A stretch of 64,000 nt of DNA, taken from positions 1,116,001-1,180,000 of the forward strand of contig NZ_CP068760.1 of assembly GCF_016775705.1 (NCBI RefSeq), written 5' to 3'. Origin of the DNA: Chryseobacterium cucumeris (GTDB taxonomy: Bacteria > Bacteroidota > Bacteroidia > Flavobacteriales > Weeksellaceae). The notes beneath the pieces were generated by a model, which saw only the letters and a program-made list of their open reading frames with translations, made no database searches and was not told the origin of the DNA. The translations under genes were made by a program, and so were the position numbers. Positions 56,029 to 63,387 of the stretch are shown here, piece after piece. Numbering within the stretch: position 1 is the stretch's first letter; each line of letters begins with the position of its first letter.

Positions 56029-57048
56029 ATGAGAAACATTTTTTTCTTTTTAATGATTTCCGCTTTTGCATCAGCACAGAAAATAGAAACCATTGATCTT
56101 TCAAAATCCATTAAAGATGGCAAAAATTCTATCAAAAGTATTACAGTGATAGATCAAAGAGGTAATCAGGAAATCGGAATGGTGATGTACCATAAGGATG
56201 AGGTGAAAGTTATTTTCGAAAATAATGCCAGCAAAGACATACAGGATTGGTTTTATAAATACAATCCATCACGAGGAAATAATGATATGGTTTTTTTGCT
56301 TGAAGATTTAAGTATTTCAGAAGATAAAAAGGAAAAGTATTCTATTGGAAAGCTTGAATTAAAGGCAAGTACATTTATTAAGAAAGAAGACGGATATCAT
56401 TTTATGGATAGAGTAGACACTGTCGCAACAGTCTCATCACGTACAACACCTTATCTGGCACAAAGTCTGGCAAGAAAAGTGACTTTAATTCTTACGGATC
56501 TTTTTAAAGATTCCTATAAAGCAACACCTTGGGAACTTAGCATTTCAGAAAATGAGTTTTCTGACTATGCCTCTGTATTAAAAGAAAAACTGAGCATCCT
56601 AAAAGCAAATGAACTTAAAGAAGGGGTTTACAAAGACTATTATAGCTTTTTTACTCACAATCCTGAACCCGGGTTTACTTTGCAGGCTAATGATAAGGGA
56701 ATCATTACAAAGGCTGTAAAAGGAGATGAAAAAGCGGCAATAAGATATTTTTATGCTTTTGTCTATAAGGGCATCGCATACAAAAATATTCCTGTGGGTT
56801 ACACTGAGATTTTCAAAGATGATAACGGGGTTTTTATAGAGGCAACAAAAGCAGAATTATTTCCTGAAACGGTTACAACTGGGGTTACAATTGGTGCTGC
56901 AGCGGGAGGTATGCTTGGAGGCGCTATTGGTGCAGTGATAGATGTCAGTTTATCAAAGAAAAGGAAGACCACTGGAGGGGCTAAAGTTTATCTTGATCCT
57001 TTTACGGGAAATTATCTGTTACCGGAAAACTTTGGCAAAACAAAATAA
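56029..57048 (+). CDS. Secreted protein with glycine-zipper segment
   Basis: A 339-residue protein with a signal peptide (MRNIFFFLMISAFASAQ). The middle consists of unrecognised alpha/beta sequence, and near the C-terminus there is a glycine-zipper-like hydrophobic stretch (GVTIGAAAGGMLGGAIGAVI, about 287-306) followed by basic residues. That could insert into a membrane or oligomerise. It is monocistronic and the function is unknown. Confidence 0.6.
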   Translation: MRNIFFFLMISAFASAQKIETIDLSKSIKDGKNSIKSITVIDQRGNQEIGMVMYHKDEVKVIFENNASKDIQDWFYKYNPSRGNNDMVFLLEDLSISEDKKEKYSIGKLELKASTFIKKEDGYHFMDRVDTVATVSSRTTPYLAQSLARKVTLILTDLFKDSYKATPWELSISENEFSDYASVLKEKLSILKANELKEGVYKDYYSFFTHNPEPGFTLQANDKGIITKAVKGDEKAAIRYFYAFVYKGIAYKNIPVGYTEIFKDDNGVFIEATKAELFPETVTTGVTIGAAAGGMLGGAIGAVIDVSLSKKRKTTGGAKVYLDPFTGNYLLPENFGKTK

Positions 57049-57053
57049 TATTT

Positions 57054-57083
57054 GAAAAGAGGAAAAATTTTCCCTCTTTTCTT
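57054..57083 (+). terminator. Hairpin terminator
   Basis: GAAAAGAGGGAAA-type stem (GAAAAGAGG pairing with CCTCTTTTC) closes just before a short T-rich tail. Confidence 0.65.
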
Positions 57084-57145
57084 ATTGTTATCTGTGTTTC
57101 AGTTAAAAGAAAGAATTAAGGATGAAAAATTCTCGTGCAATTTCT

Positions 57146-57153
57146 TATCTTTG
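57146..57153 (+). promoter_or_regulatory. Candidate -7 promoter element of lepA
   Basis: TATCTTTG matches TAnnTTTG, 19 bases before the start codon. The -33 element is not clear. Confidence 0.45.
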
Positions 57154-57172
57154 CAAATTACAAGATTCTTAA

Positions 57173-58969
57173 ATGAAAAACATACGAAATTTTTGCATAA
57201 TCGCTCATATCGACCATGGTAAAAGTACCCTGGCAGACCGTCTATTGGAGTACACGAATACCGTTACCCAAAGAGAATTACAGTCTCAGACGCTTGATGA
57301 TATGGATCTGGAGAAAGAACGTGGGATTACCATTAAATCGCACGCAATCCAGATGGATTATGAGTATAAAGGAGAAAAATATATTTTAAACCTTATTGAT
57401 ACCCCGGGACACGTTGACTTCTCTTATGAAGTTTCCCGTTCTATTGCTGCCTGTGAAGGAGCGCTTCTTATTGTAGATGCTGCACAAAGTATTCAGGCTC
57501 AGACTATTAGTAACCTGTATCTTGCGTTGGAAAATGATTTAACGATCATTCCGATTCTGAATAAAATTGACCTTCCGTCTGCAAATCCTGAAGAAGTAAC
57601 CGATGAGATCATGAACCTTATCGGATGCGAATATGAAGATGTATTGAGAGTTTCCGGTAAAACAGGAGAAGGTGTTCATAACCTTTTAGAGCAGATTGTT
57701 GAAAGAATTCCTGCACCGGTAGGAGATCCTGACGGCCCACTGCAGGCTTTGATCTTTGACTCTGTATACAACCCGTTCAGAGGTATTGAAGCTTATTTTA
57801 AAGTAGTGAATGGAAGCATGACCAAAAATGAAAAGATCAAATTCTTCGCTACAGGAAAAGAATATGGAGCTGATGAGGTAGGTACCTTAAAACTGAAGCA
57901 GGTTCCCAAGAAAACAATCCATTGCGGAGATGTAGGATATCTTGTATCCGGTATTAAAGATGCCCGTGAAGTAAAAGTAGGAGATACCATCACTTCATTT
58001 GAAAAACCTGCGGATGCTCCGATTGATGGATTTGAGGAAGTAAAGCCAATGGTATTTGCCGGGATTTATCCAATTGATTCTGAAGATTTCGAAGAATTAA
58101 GATTCTCTCTTGAAAAATTAAGACTGAATGATGCTTCTCTGGTTTTCGAGCCGGAAAGTTCCGCCGCTCTTGGTTTTGGTTTCCGTTGCGGATTCTTGGG
58201 AATGCTACACATGGAAATTGTTCAGGAACGTCTTGACAGAGAGTTTAATATGAATGTAATCACTACGGTACCGAACGTTTCTTATTTTGGATATACTAAA
58301 AAAGAGCCTGAAGTTCCGATTTTGATCAACAACCCGTCTGAAATGATGGATCCTTCAACGATGGACAGAGTAGAAGAACCATTCATCAAGGCGTCTATCA
58401 TTACAAAATCCGACTTCGTAGGAGCAGTAATGACTTTATGTATTGAAAAGAGAGGAGAAATTGTTAACCAGAGTTATCTGACATCAGAAAGAGTAGAGTT
58501 AATTTTCAATATGCCTCTTGCTGAGGTGGTATTCGACTTCTATGACAGATTAAAATCTATCTCTAAAGGATATGCTTCATTCGATTATCATCCAATCGGA
58601 TTCAGAGCTTCCAAGCTTGTAAAAATGGATATCCTGATCAATGGTGATATGGTAGATGCATTATCTTCTTTGATTCACGATTCTAATGCTTATTATATCG
58701 GTAAAAGAATGTGTGAAAAGCTTCGTGAGCTGATCCCGAGACAACAGTTTGATATCGCTGTTCAGGCTGCATTAGGGACGAAAGTAATCGCAAGAGAAAC
58801 TATTAAAGCCTTGAGAAAAGACGTTACCGCAAAATGTTACGGAGGGGATATTTCCAGAAAACGTAAACTATTGGAAAAGCAGAAAGAAGGTAAAAAGAAA
58901 ATGAAGCAGATTGGTAGAGTAGAAGTACCACAATCAGCGTTCATGGCTGTACTAAAGTTAAATGATTAA
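57173..58969 (+). CDS. lepA: Elongation factor 4 (LepA)
   Basis: A 598-residue translational GTPase that back-translocates or remodels stalled ribosomes. The G-domain carries [15 protein letters not shown] (P-loop), GITIKSHAI (switch I), DTPGHVDF and NKIDLPSA. Domains II, III and V follow, and the LepA-specific C-terminal domain (about 490-598, [18 protein letters not shown]) is complete. Confidence 0.95.
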   Translation: MKNIRNFCIIAHIDHGKSTLADRLLEYTNTVTQRELQSQTLDDMDLEKERGITIKSHAIQMDYEYKGEKYILNLIDTPGHVDFSYEVSRSIAACEGALLIVDAAQSIQAQTISNLYLALENDLTIIPILNKIDLPSANPEEVTDEIMNLIGCEYEDVLRVSGKTGEGVHNLLEQIVERIPAPVGDPDGPLQALIFDSVYNPFRGIEAYFKVVNGSMTKNEKIKFFATGKEYGADEVGTLKLKQVPKKTIHCGDVGYLVSGIKDAREVKVGDTITSFEKPADAPIDGFEEVKPMVFAGIYPIDSEDFEELRFSLEKLRLNDASLVFEPESSAALGFGFRCGFLGMLHMEIVQERLDREFNMNVITTVPNVSYFGYTKKEPEVPILINNPSEMMDPSTMDRVEEPFIKASIITKSDFVGAVMTLCIEKRGEIVNQSYLTSERVELIFNMPLAEVVFDFYDRLKSISKGYASFDYHPIGFRASKLVKMDILINGDMVDALSSLIHDSNAYYIGKRMCEKLRELIPRQQFDIAVQAALGTKVIARETIKALRKDVTAKCYGGDISRKRKLLEKQKEGKKKMKQIGRVEVPQSAFMAVLKLND

Positions 58970-58989
58970 TTATTAATCTATTATAAAGT

Positions 58990-59017
58990 AAAACCGCTTC
59001 ATCAGAAGCGGTTTTTT
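58990..59017. terminator. Bidirectional hairpin terminator
   Basis: AAAACCGCTTC and GAAGCGGTTTT form the stem with a T-run, between lepA and the convergent DUF1579 gene. Confidence 0.8.
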
Positions 59018-59024
59018 AATGCAT

Positions 59025-59666
59025 TTATTTTTTACGCGTATATTTTATTTCCATCGTTTTATATTCCTTTCCGGTCTTGGAATCAGGGCCATACATTTCA
59101 AGCTTTTGAGTATTATCATCCACAAAGGTGAATACTTCTCTGAAATCACAGTCTTTTCCAGGTCTTGAAGGATCTGTCATTTTCCCTTTGAATTCAACTG
59201 ATTTTGTGGAAGGGTTCCAGTCGCCTTCGCTATGCATGATTCCGGTTCCCATATTATCGATCCACGTACTGACAAACTTTTTCTTTGCGTTATCATATCC
59301 CACAATGCTCATTCCTTCAAAAGGCATTCCCATAAAGTCGCCTTTGTGATTTGTGATCTGATAACGTCCGCCAAGCATCATTTTATTGGTCGCTTCAGAT
59401 TTACTCATCATAGGTTTGGCTCCGTTTTCCATCCACATTGTCGTTTCTCCATTCCAGGTTCCATCAGACTTTGCAAGCATTTTTTGCATTTCTCCCGGTG
59501 TTGAGTACGCCATCCAGTCTTTCATGGCGGTTGCGGAGTCTACTGGCTTCCATTCAGATGCAGATGCTGAATCTGTTTTATCAGAACCACTGGCTGCTGT
59601 TGTTTTTCCATTCTCACAAGCTATTAATAAAAAAGCTGCAGAAAGAATTGCTAATAAATTTTTCAT
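59025..59666 (-). CDS. DUF1579-type lipoprotein
   Basis: A 213-residue secreted protein with lipobox LLIACE (Cys17), a Ser/Ala-rich linker and then a DUF1579-like lipocalin-type domain: TWNGETTMWMENG near residue 70, then GGRYQITNHKG and VGYDNAKKKFVSTWIDNMG. It probably sits on a membrane face in the periplasm or outside. No enzyme is implied. Confidence 0.78.
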   Translation of the reverse strand: MKNLLAILSAAFLLIACENGKTTAASGSDKTDSASASEWKPVDSATAMKDWMAYSTPGEMQKMLAKSDGTWNGETTMWMENGAKPMMSKSEATNKMMLGGRYQITNHKGDFMGMPFEGMSIVGYDNAKKKFVSTWIDNMGTGIMHSEGDWNPSTKSVEFKGKMTDPSRPGKDCDFREVFTFVDDNTQKLEMYGPDSKTGKEYKTMEIKYTRKK

Positions 59667-59756
59667 AATAATTTAGTTTTAAGATGGTTAGAAAGATAAC
59701 TTAAAGGTAAGAACTTTTATGTTAATTAAAATTTTTTTTAATACAGGCATAAATTG

Positions 59757-59764
59757 TAACTTTG
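59757..59764 (+). promoter_or_regulatory. Candidate -7 promoter element of the Nudix-regulator gene
   Basis: TAACTTTG overlaps the left edge of operator site A (59761-59782), so a bound repressor would block the polymerase. Confidence 0.45.
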
Positions 59765-59782
59765 TGTATTCATAACACAAAT
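59761..59782. promoter_or_regulatory. Operator-like palindrome (site A), Nudix regulator
   Basis: TTTGTGT and ACACAAA face each other across seven bases, seven bases upstream of the chosen start codon. Its right half AACACAAAT is shared with the sites in front of the two next transcription units, which suggests autoregulation. Confidence 0.6.
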
Positions 59783-59788
59783 CAATTT

Positions 59789-60484
59789 ATGGAGTCTCCA
59801 AAAAAATTACAGGATATAAAAGTGGCTGTAGATGCCGTTATTTTCGGATATTTTGATAAAAAAGATCTTCAGATCCTTCTGATTAAAAGAAATATTGAAC
59901 CTTTTAAAGGAGGCTGGGCACTTCCGGGAGGGCTTGTTCTTGATGATGAAAGTGTAGATGATGCGGTAAAAAGAGAATTGTATGAAGAAGCCGGTATAAA
60001 GCCCGATTTTTTGGAACAACTGTATACTTTTGGTAATCTGGGCCGCGATCCGAGAAACAGAGTGGTTTCTGTGGCTTATTTGGGGCTTGTAAACCCATCT
60101 TATCATGAACTGTTTGCCGATTCAGATGCCGATGACGCACAATGGTTTAGTATTAATAAACTTCCATCAGTAGCATTTGATCACAAAACCATTATTGAGA
60201 CAGCATTAAAAAGACTTCGCACAAAAATTCAATACCAGCCGATCGGCTTCAATCTTCTCAATGAAGAATTCCCTTTTTCAGATCTTGAAAACCTTTATAA
60301 AACAATTGTCGGACAGGAAATTGACAGAAGAAACTTCCGCAAGAAAATCATGAGCTACGGACTCCTGAACGAAACCAATAACGTTAAAAAAGAAGGCAGC
60401 GGCAGACCCGGAAAACTTTTTACTTTCAATAAAGAAAAATATAAAGAGCTGGAAGAGCAGGGCTTTTATTTTGAAATCAAATAG
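59789..60484 (+). CDS. Nudix-winged-helix regulator, NrtR-like
   Basis: This 231-residue protein has an N-terminal Nudix domain (about 8-145) and a C-terminal winged helix (about 155-225, with FRKKIMSYGLLNE and GRPGKLFTFN). The layout is that of NrtR regulators, which sense ADP-ribose or NAD-derived ligands. The Nudix box (residues 48-70) is complete, with REL followed by EEAG, so hydrolase activity could be retained, unlike in many NrtR proteins. Start at 59789 (ATG, MESPKKLQ) is preferred over an upstream non-ATG codon. It is the first gene of the NADAR region. Confidence 0.85.
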   Translation: MESPKKLQDIKVAVDAVIFGYFDKKDLQILLIKRNIEPFKGGWALPGGLVLDDESVDDAVKRELYEEAGIKPDFLEQLYTFGNLGRDPRNRVVSVAYLGLVNPSYHELFADSDADDAQWFSINKLPSVAFDHKTIIETALKRLRTKIQYQPIGFNLLNEEFPFSDLENLYKTIVGQEIDRRNFRKKIMSYGLLNETNNVKKEGSGRPGKLFTFNKEKYKELEEQGFYFEIK

Positions 60485-60862
60485 TTTGTTTTAAACACAA
60501 ATTTCACAAATGTCTTGCACAAATATTCATTAATATTTACAGGCATTTTCGGAATGCACATTATACAGTATTAAGACATTCAATAGGAAATATCTAACTC
60601 CGGATTGTATTATCGGTCTTCTGTCATTCTAACGGAGGAAGAATCTCGTAATTGATTAGATTCTTCACTACACTGTTGAACTACGTTCGCAGACCTTCAG
60701 TCTGTGTTTAGAATGACATTGATGTAATAACAATTTTTAAGAACAAATTCCACCAGTTTTAGCTGAAACCTATCAAATTTGTGTCATTTGTGATTAAAAT
60801 TTGTGTTATTCGTGTTTGTTAAGATTAATTTTTTATTGCTGGAAATCAATTAATTATATTTA
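60485..60862. other. Non-coding gap before the NADAR gene
   Basis: A 378-base stretch without genes, containing a 97-bp nested inverted-repeat element (60622-60718) and AATTTGTGT-type segments near 60775-60815 that loosely resemble the operator half-site. No coding frame was found. Confidence 0.5.
60622..60718. repeat. Nested inverted-repeat (MITE/REP-like) element
   Basis: Outer arms TGTCATTCTAA (60622-60632) and TTAGAATGACA (60708-60718) are exact inverted repeats. An inner pair GAAGAATCT (60638-60646) and AGATTCTTC (60658-60666), and a small CAGAC/GTCTG hairpin, lie inside. There is no coding sequence. Confidence 0.65.
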
Positions 60863-60884
60863 TTAGCGTAAAATTAACACAAAT
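60863..60884. promoter_or_regulatory. Operator-like site B1 (NADAR gene)
   Basis: Starts TTAGCGTAAA and ends AACACAAAT. It sits just upstream of the -33 element of the NADAR promoter. Confidence 0.6.
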
Positions 60885-60888
60885 AAAT

Positions 60889-60920
60889 TTGGTGTAAAAG
60901 CTGATATTCTTTTAAATTTG
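60889..60920 (+). promoter_or_regulatory. Bacteroidota promoter of the NADAR gene
   Basis: TTG (60889-60891), 21 bases, TAAATTTG (60913-60920). The -7 element overlaps operator B2. Confidence 0.65.
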
Positions 60921-60937
60921 TGTCAAAATAACGCAAT
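60916..60937. promoter_or_regulatory. Operator-like site B2 (NADAR gene), opposite orientation
   Basis: Starts ATTTGTGTCA and ends ACGCAAT on the plus strand. In reverse complement it agrees with B1 at 16 of 22 positions by eye. It covers the likely transcription start. Confidence 0.55.
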
Positions 60938-60938
60938 C

Positions 60939-61481
60939 ATGAAATATACCTTACAAAATATTATAGAACGCTTTCAAAAAAAGGAAAGGATAAAATATCT
61001 CTTTTTCTGGGGACACACGGCAACAGATATTGTTACCAAATCATGTTTAAGCCAATGGTCTCCAGGAAGTTTTGAAGAAAACGGAATTACCTATAGAACA
61101 GCAGAACATTATATGATGGCTGCAAAAGCAAGATTATTTAATGATGCTGAAATGGAAAAGGAAATTTTAAAAGCCGCTACTCCGAATCAGGCAAAAGCTC
61201 TGGGTAGAAAAGTAAAAAACTTTGATCCGAAACAGTGGGATGAACATAAATATCAGATTGTAACTCAGGGAAATCTTTTGAAATTCTCTCAAAATCACAA
61301 ATTTAAAGACTTTCTTTTATCAACCGGAGACAAAGTTTTAGTGGAGGCAAGCCCTTATGATAGAATCTGGGGAATCGGGATGCTGGAAACAGATAACAGA
61401 GCTGAAAATCCTTTATTATGGAACGGAGAAAACCTTTTAGGATTTGCTTTGATGGAAGTAAGGGATGAATTAAGAGGGTAA
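60939..61481 (+). CDS. NADAR-family (YbiA-like) protein
   Basis: A 180-residue protein with the NADAR pattern: YLFFWGHT near residue 21, LSQWSPGSFEENG (about 37-49), YRTAEHYMMAAKARLF (about 52-67) and SPYDRIWGIGM (about 137-147). NADAR proteins have been shown to act on ADP-ribose-linked substrates as N-glycosidases and were also linked to riboflavin intermediates. The start at 60939 (MKYTLQNI) is preferred over an upstream TTG. The promoter is framed by operators B1 and B2, and the 2OG oxygenase gene lies 25 bases downstream. Confidence 0.85.
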   Translation: MKYTLQNIIERFQKKERIKYLFFWGHTATDIVTKSCLSQWSPGSFEENGITYRTAEHYMMAAKARLFNDAEMEKEILKAATPNQAKALGRKVKNFDPKQWDEHKYQIVTQGNLLKFSQNHKFKDFLLSTGDKVLVEASPYDRIWGIGMLETDNRAENPLLWNGENLLGFALMEVRDELRG

Positions 61482-61506
61482 AAACACAACCAGGCACAAA
61501 ATAGTA

Positions 61507-62058
61507 ATGATGGAAAAAATAGAATTACACCCACAGATATTTCTGATTGAAAATTTTCTTACTGAGGCTGAATATGATCATTATATCAGTTTTTCACAGG
61601 AAAAAGTATTTGAAGAAGCAAAGATCAATGTATTCGGACGCCAGCAGATGAATAAGGGGATCAGAAATAATGACCGGTTGATGATTTTTGATAGGGCAAT
61701 GGCTGAGGAACTTTTTGGCAAGGCTGTAAAGTTTCTTCCTCGGGAACGTGATGGATATCAGATTCTTAACTTTAATGAAATGCTCAGGGTTTATAAGTAT
61801 GCTCCGGGTCAGCAGTTTAAAATGCATAAAGATGGAAGTTATATCCGAAATGAAAAGGAGAAAAGTTTCTACACTTTTATGATCTATCTGAATGATGATT
61901 TTGAAGGCGGAGAAACAGAATTTGAAAACCTGTTTGCAGTAGCTCCGAAGAAAGGAACAGCACTTATTTTTCATCATCCGCTGAGACACGAAGGAAAAAC
62001 TTTAATTAGTGGAGTAAAGTATGTTTTAAGAACGGATATCATGTATTACTGGGAATAA
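61507..62058 (+). CDS. 2-oxoglutarate/Fe(II)-dependent oxygenase
   Basis: A 183-residue prolyl-4-hydroxylase-like oxygenase with the iron triad in MHKDGSY (His, Asp) and HPLRHEG (His), with Arg of KYVLRTDI positioned for 2-oxoglutarate. The double-stranded beta-helix core occupies about residues 75-183 (IYLNDDFEGGETEF). The family hydroxylates protein, nucleic-acid or small-molecule targets. It lies 25 bases from the NADAR gene, so probably co-transcribed. Confidence 0.85.
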   Translation: MMEKIELHPQIFLIENFLTEAEYDHYISFSQEKVFEEAKINVFGRQQMNKGIRNNDRLMIFDRAMAEELFGKAVKFLPRERDGYQILNFNEMLRVYKYAPGQQFKMHKDGSYIRNEKEKSFYTFMIYLNDDFEGGETEFENLFAVAPKKGTALIFHHPLRHEGKTLISGVKYVLRTDIMYYWE

Positions 62059-62098
62059 TCATTCTTAAAAGATAAGGGCATTACTATGTTTTGTTTAA

Positions 62099-62120
62099 TT
62101 AGCGTAATATTAACACAAAT
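62099..62120. promoter_or_regulatory. Operator-like site C (upstream of the 111-residue protein gene)
   Basis: Starts TTAGCGTAAT and ends AACACAAAT: it differs from B1 at only one of 22 positions. It lies 14 bases before the next gene, which implies an internal start under the same control. Confidence 0.65.
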
Positions 62121-62134
62121 AAAAATATTTGATC

Positions 62135-62470
62135 ATGGAAGATGAATTAAAACCCAGATTTATCGAATCATTACAAAGAAATAATGATCAGATCAGAGAA
62201 GACCGTGCAAAAATCATCGGAGCAGATTCCGAACTGATTTACAGGCGCAGAGTCGAAGATATCGAATTAAAAATTAAAAGACTCGGGCGCGAACAGGAAG
62301 GGCTTATTGATATCAGTCCTTTAGACAGAAACAGTCTGACTTTTGCGGATTTCAATCCCGAAGCATTCGTTCAGAAAGACATGGAATTATCATTAACAAT
62401 CAGAAATCTGAATATTCAGCTCGAAGTTACCCAAAAGAGATTTGAATATTTATTTGGAAAAAAATTATAG
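62135..62470 (+). CDS. Small coiled-coil protein, unknown
   Basis: A 111-residue charged, helical protein (RRVEDIELKIKRLGREQEGL and SLTIRNLNIQLEVTQKRFEY), likely coiled-coil, without membrane segment or signal. The start at 62135 (MEDELKPRF) is an ATG; a TTG six bases upstream is less likely. It is separated from the VWA-like gene by two bases and is under operator site C. No family was recognised. Confidence 0.65.
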   Translation: MEDELKPRFIESLQRNNDQIREDRAKIIGADSELIYRRRVEDIELKIKRLGREQEGLIDISPLDRNSLTFADFNPEAFVQKDMELSLTIRNLNIQLEVTQKRFEYLFGKKL

Positions 62471-62472
62471 TC

Positions 62473-63327
62473 ATGGGAAGTACAAGATATGATTTAGACG
62501 CTCGTTATGACAGAGCAAGAAAAGCAGGTTACGGAACAAAATCCGCAGGGGAAATTTTCACCCAGAATGCCAAAAGAATGGCTCATGAATCGATGAATCC
62601 ACATGGAATTTCTTTCAGGGAATCCCGCGATTCGGAAGTTCACCCCAATTCAGTTCCCATTATTTTAGGATTAGATGTTACCGGAAGTATGGGACATATC
62701 CCGCACGAGTTAATCAGAGATGGATTGCCAAAACTGATGGGCGGAATCATCCAGGGAGGCGTTCCCGATCCGGCCTTATTGTTCCTTGGAATCGGAGATC
62801 ATGAATGTGATGGTTATCCGCTACAGGTGGGGCAGTTCGAATCAGGAGATGCAGAACTGGATATGTGGCTTACCCGAACCTATATTGAATCCGGAGGAGG
62901 TGGAAATGCAGGTGAAAGTTATCTTTTAGCATGGTATTTTGCAGCATTTCACACCAGAACCGATGCGTTTGAAAAAAGAGGACAAAAAGGATTACTGTTT
63001 ACCGTAGGTGATGAACCTTGTTTAAAAACACTTCCTGCTTCCGCCATCAGGGAAATTATGGGAAAAGGGCAGCAAACGTATACTCATTTTGAACTGCTGG
63101 AAGAAGCACAAAAAAAATATGAAGTATACCACATCAGTGTTTTACATTCCGATCAGGCACTGAGAGCAGACAGAGACTGGAAAGAATTATTAGGACAAAA
63201 CTGTATTTCCATAGCAGATCACAGGGACATTCCGAATGTTATTGAAAACATTATCTGTGATAAATTTAAAGATCAAACCTTTAGGACAACAGGAGCAGAA
63301 GGATTGGATCAGTTTCAAATGCTTTAG
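62473..63327 (+). CDS. VWA-like protein
   Basis: A 284-residue protein with an integrin-like metal-ion-dependent adhesion site: LGLDVTGSMG (near residue 65) gives the DxTxS core, and LFLGIGDHECDG and FTVGDEP supply later loops. The N-terminal RYDRARKAGYGTKSAGEIF stretch is family-specific. It has no signal or membrane helix and is probably cytoplasmic. It is two bases from the coiled-coil protein gene and 60 bases upstream of the PurA-like gene. The role is unknown. Confidence 0.78.
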   Translation: MGSTRYDLDARYDRARKAGYGTKSAGEIFTQNAKRMAHESMNPHGISFRESRDSEVHPNSVPIILGLDVTGSMGHIPHELIRDGLPKLMGGIIQGGVPDPALLFLGIGDHECDGYPLQVGQFESGDAELDMWLTRTYIESGGGGNAGESYLLAWYFAAFHTRTDAFEKRGQKGLLFTVGDEPCLKTLPASAIREIMGKGQQTYTHFELLEEAQKKYEVYHISVLHSDQALRADRDWKELLGQNCISIADHRDIPNVIENIICDKFKDQTFRTTGAEGLDQFQML

Positions 63328-63387
63328 AATTTCTGAATACCAGCAGTAAATTAAAGTGGTGATTAAGGTTTAAAAAAATAAAAAGAG

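Noticed and set aside
60770..60830. Repeated AATTTGTGT segments in the gap before the NADAR gene as extra operators
   Set aside because: They match only the short half-site and lack the second half; similar AATTTGTGT text is common in AT-rich flavobacterial gaps.
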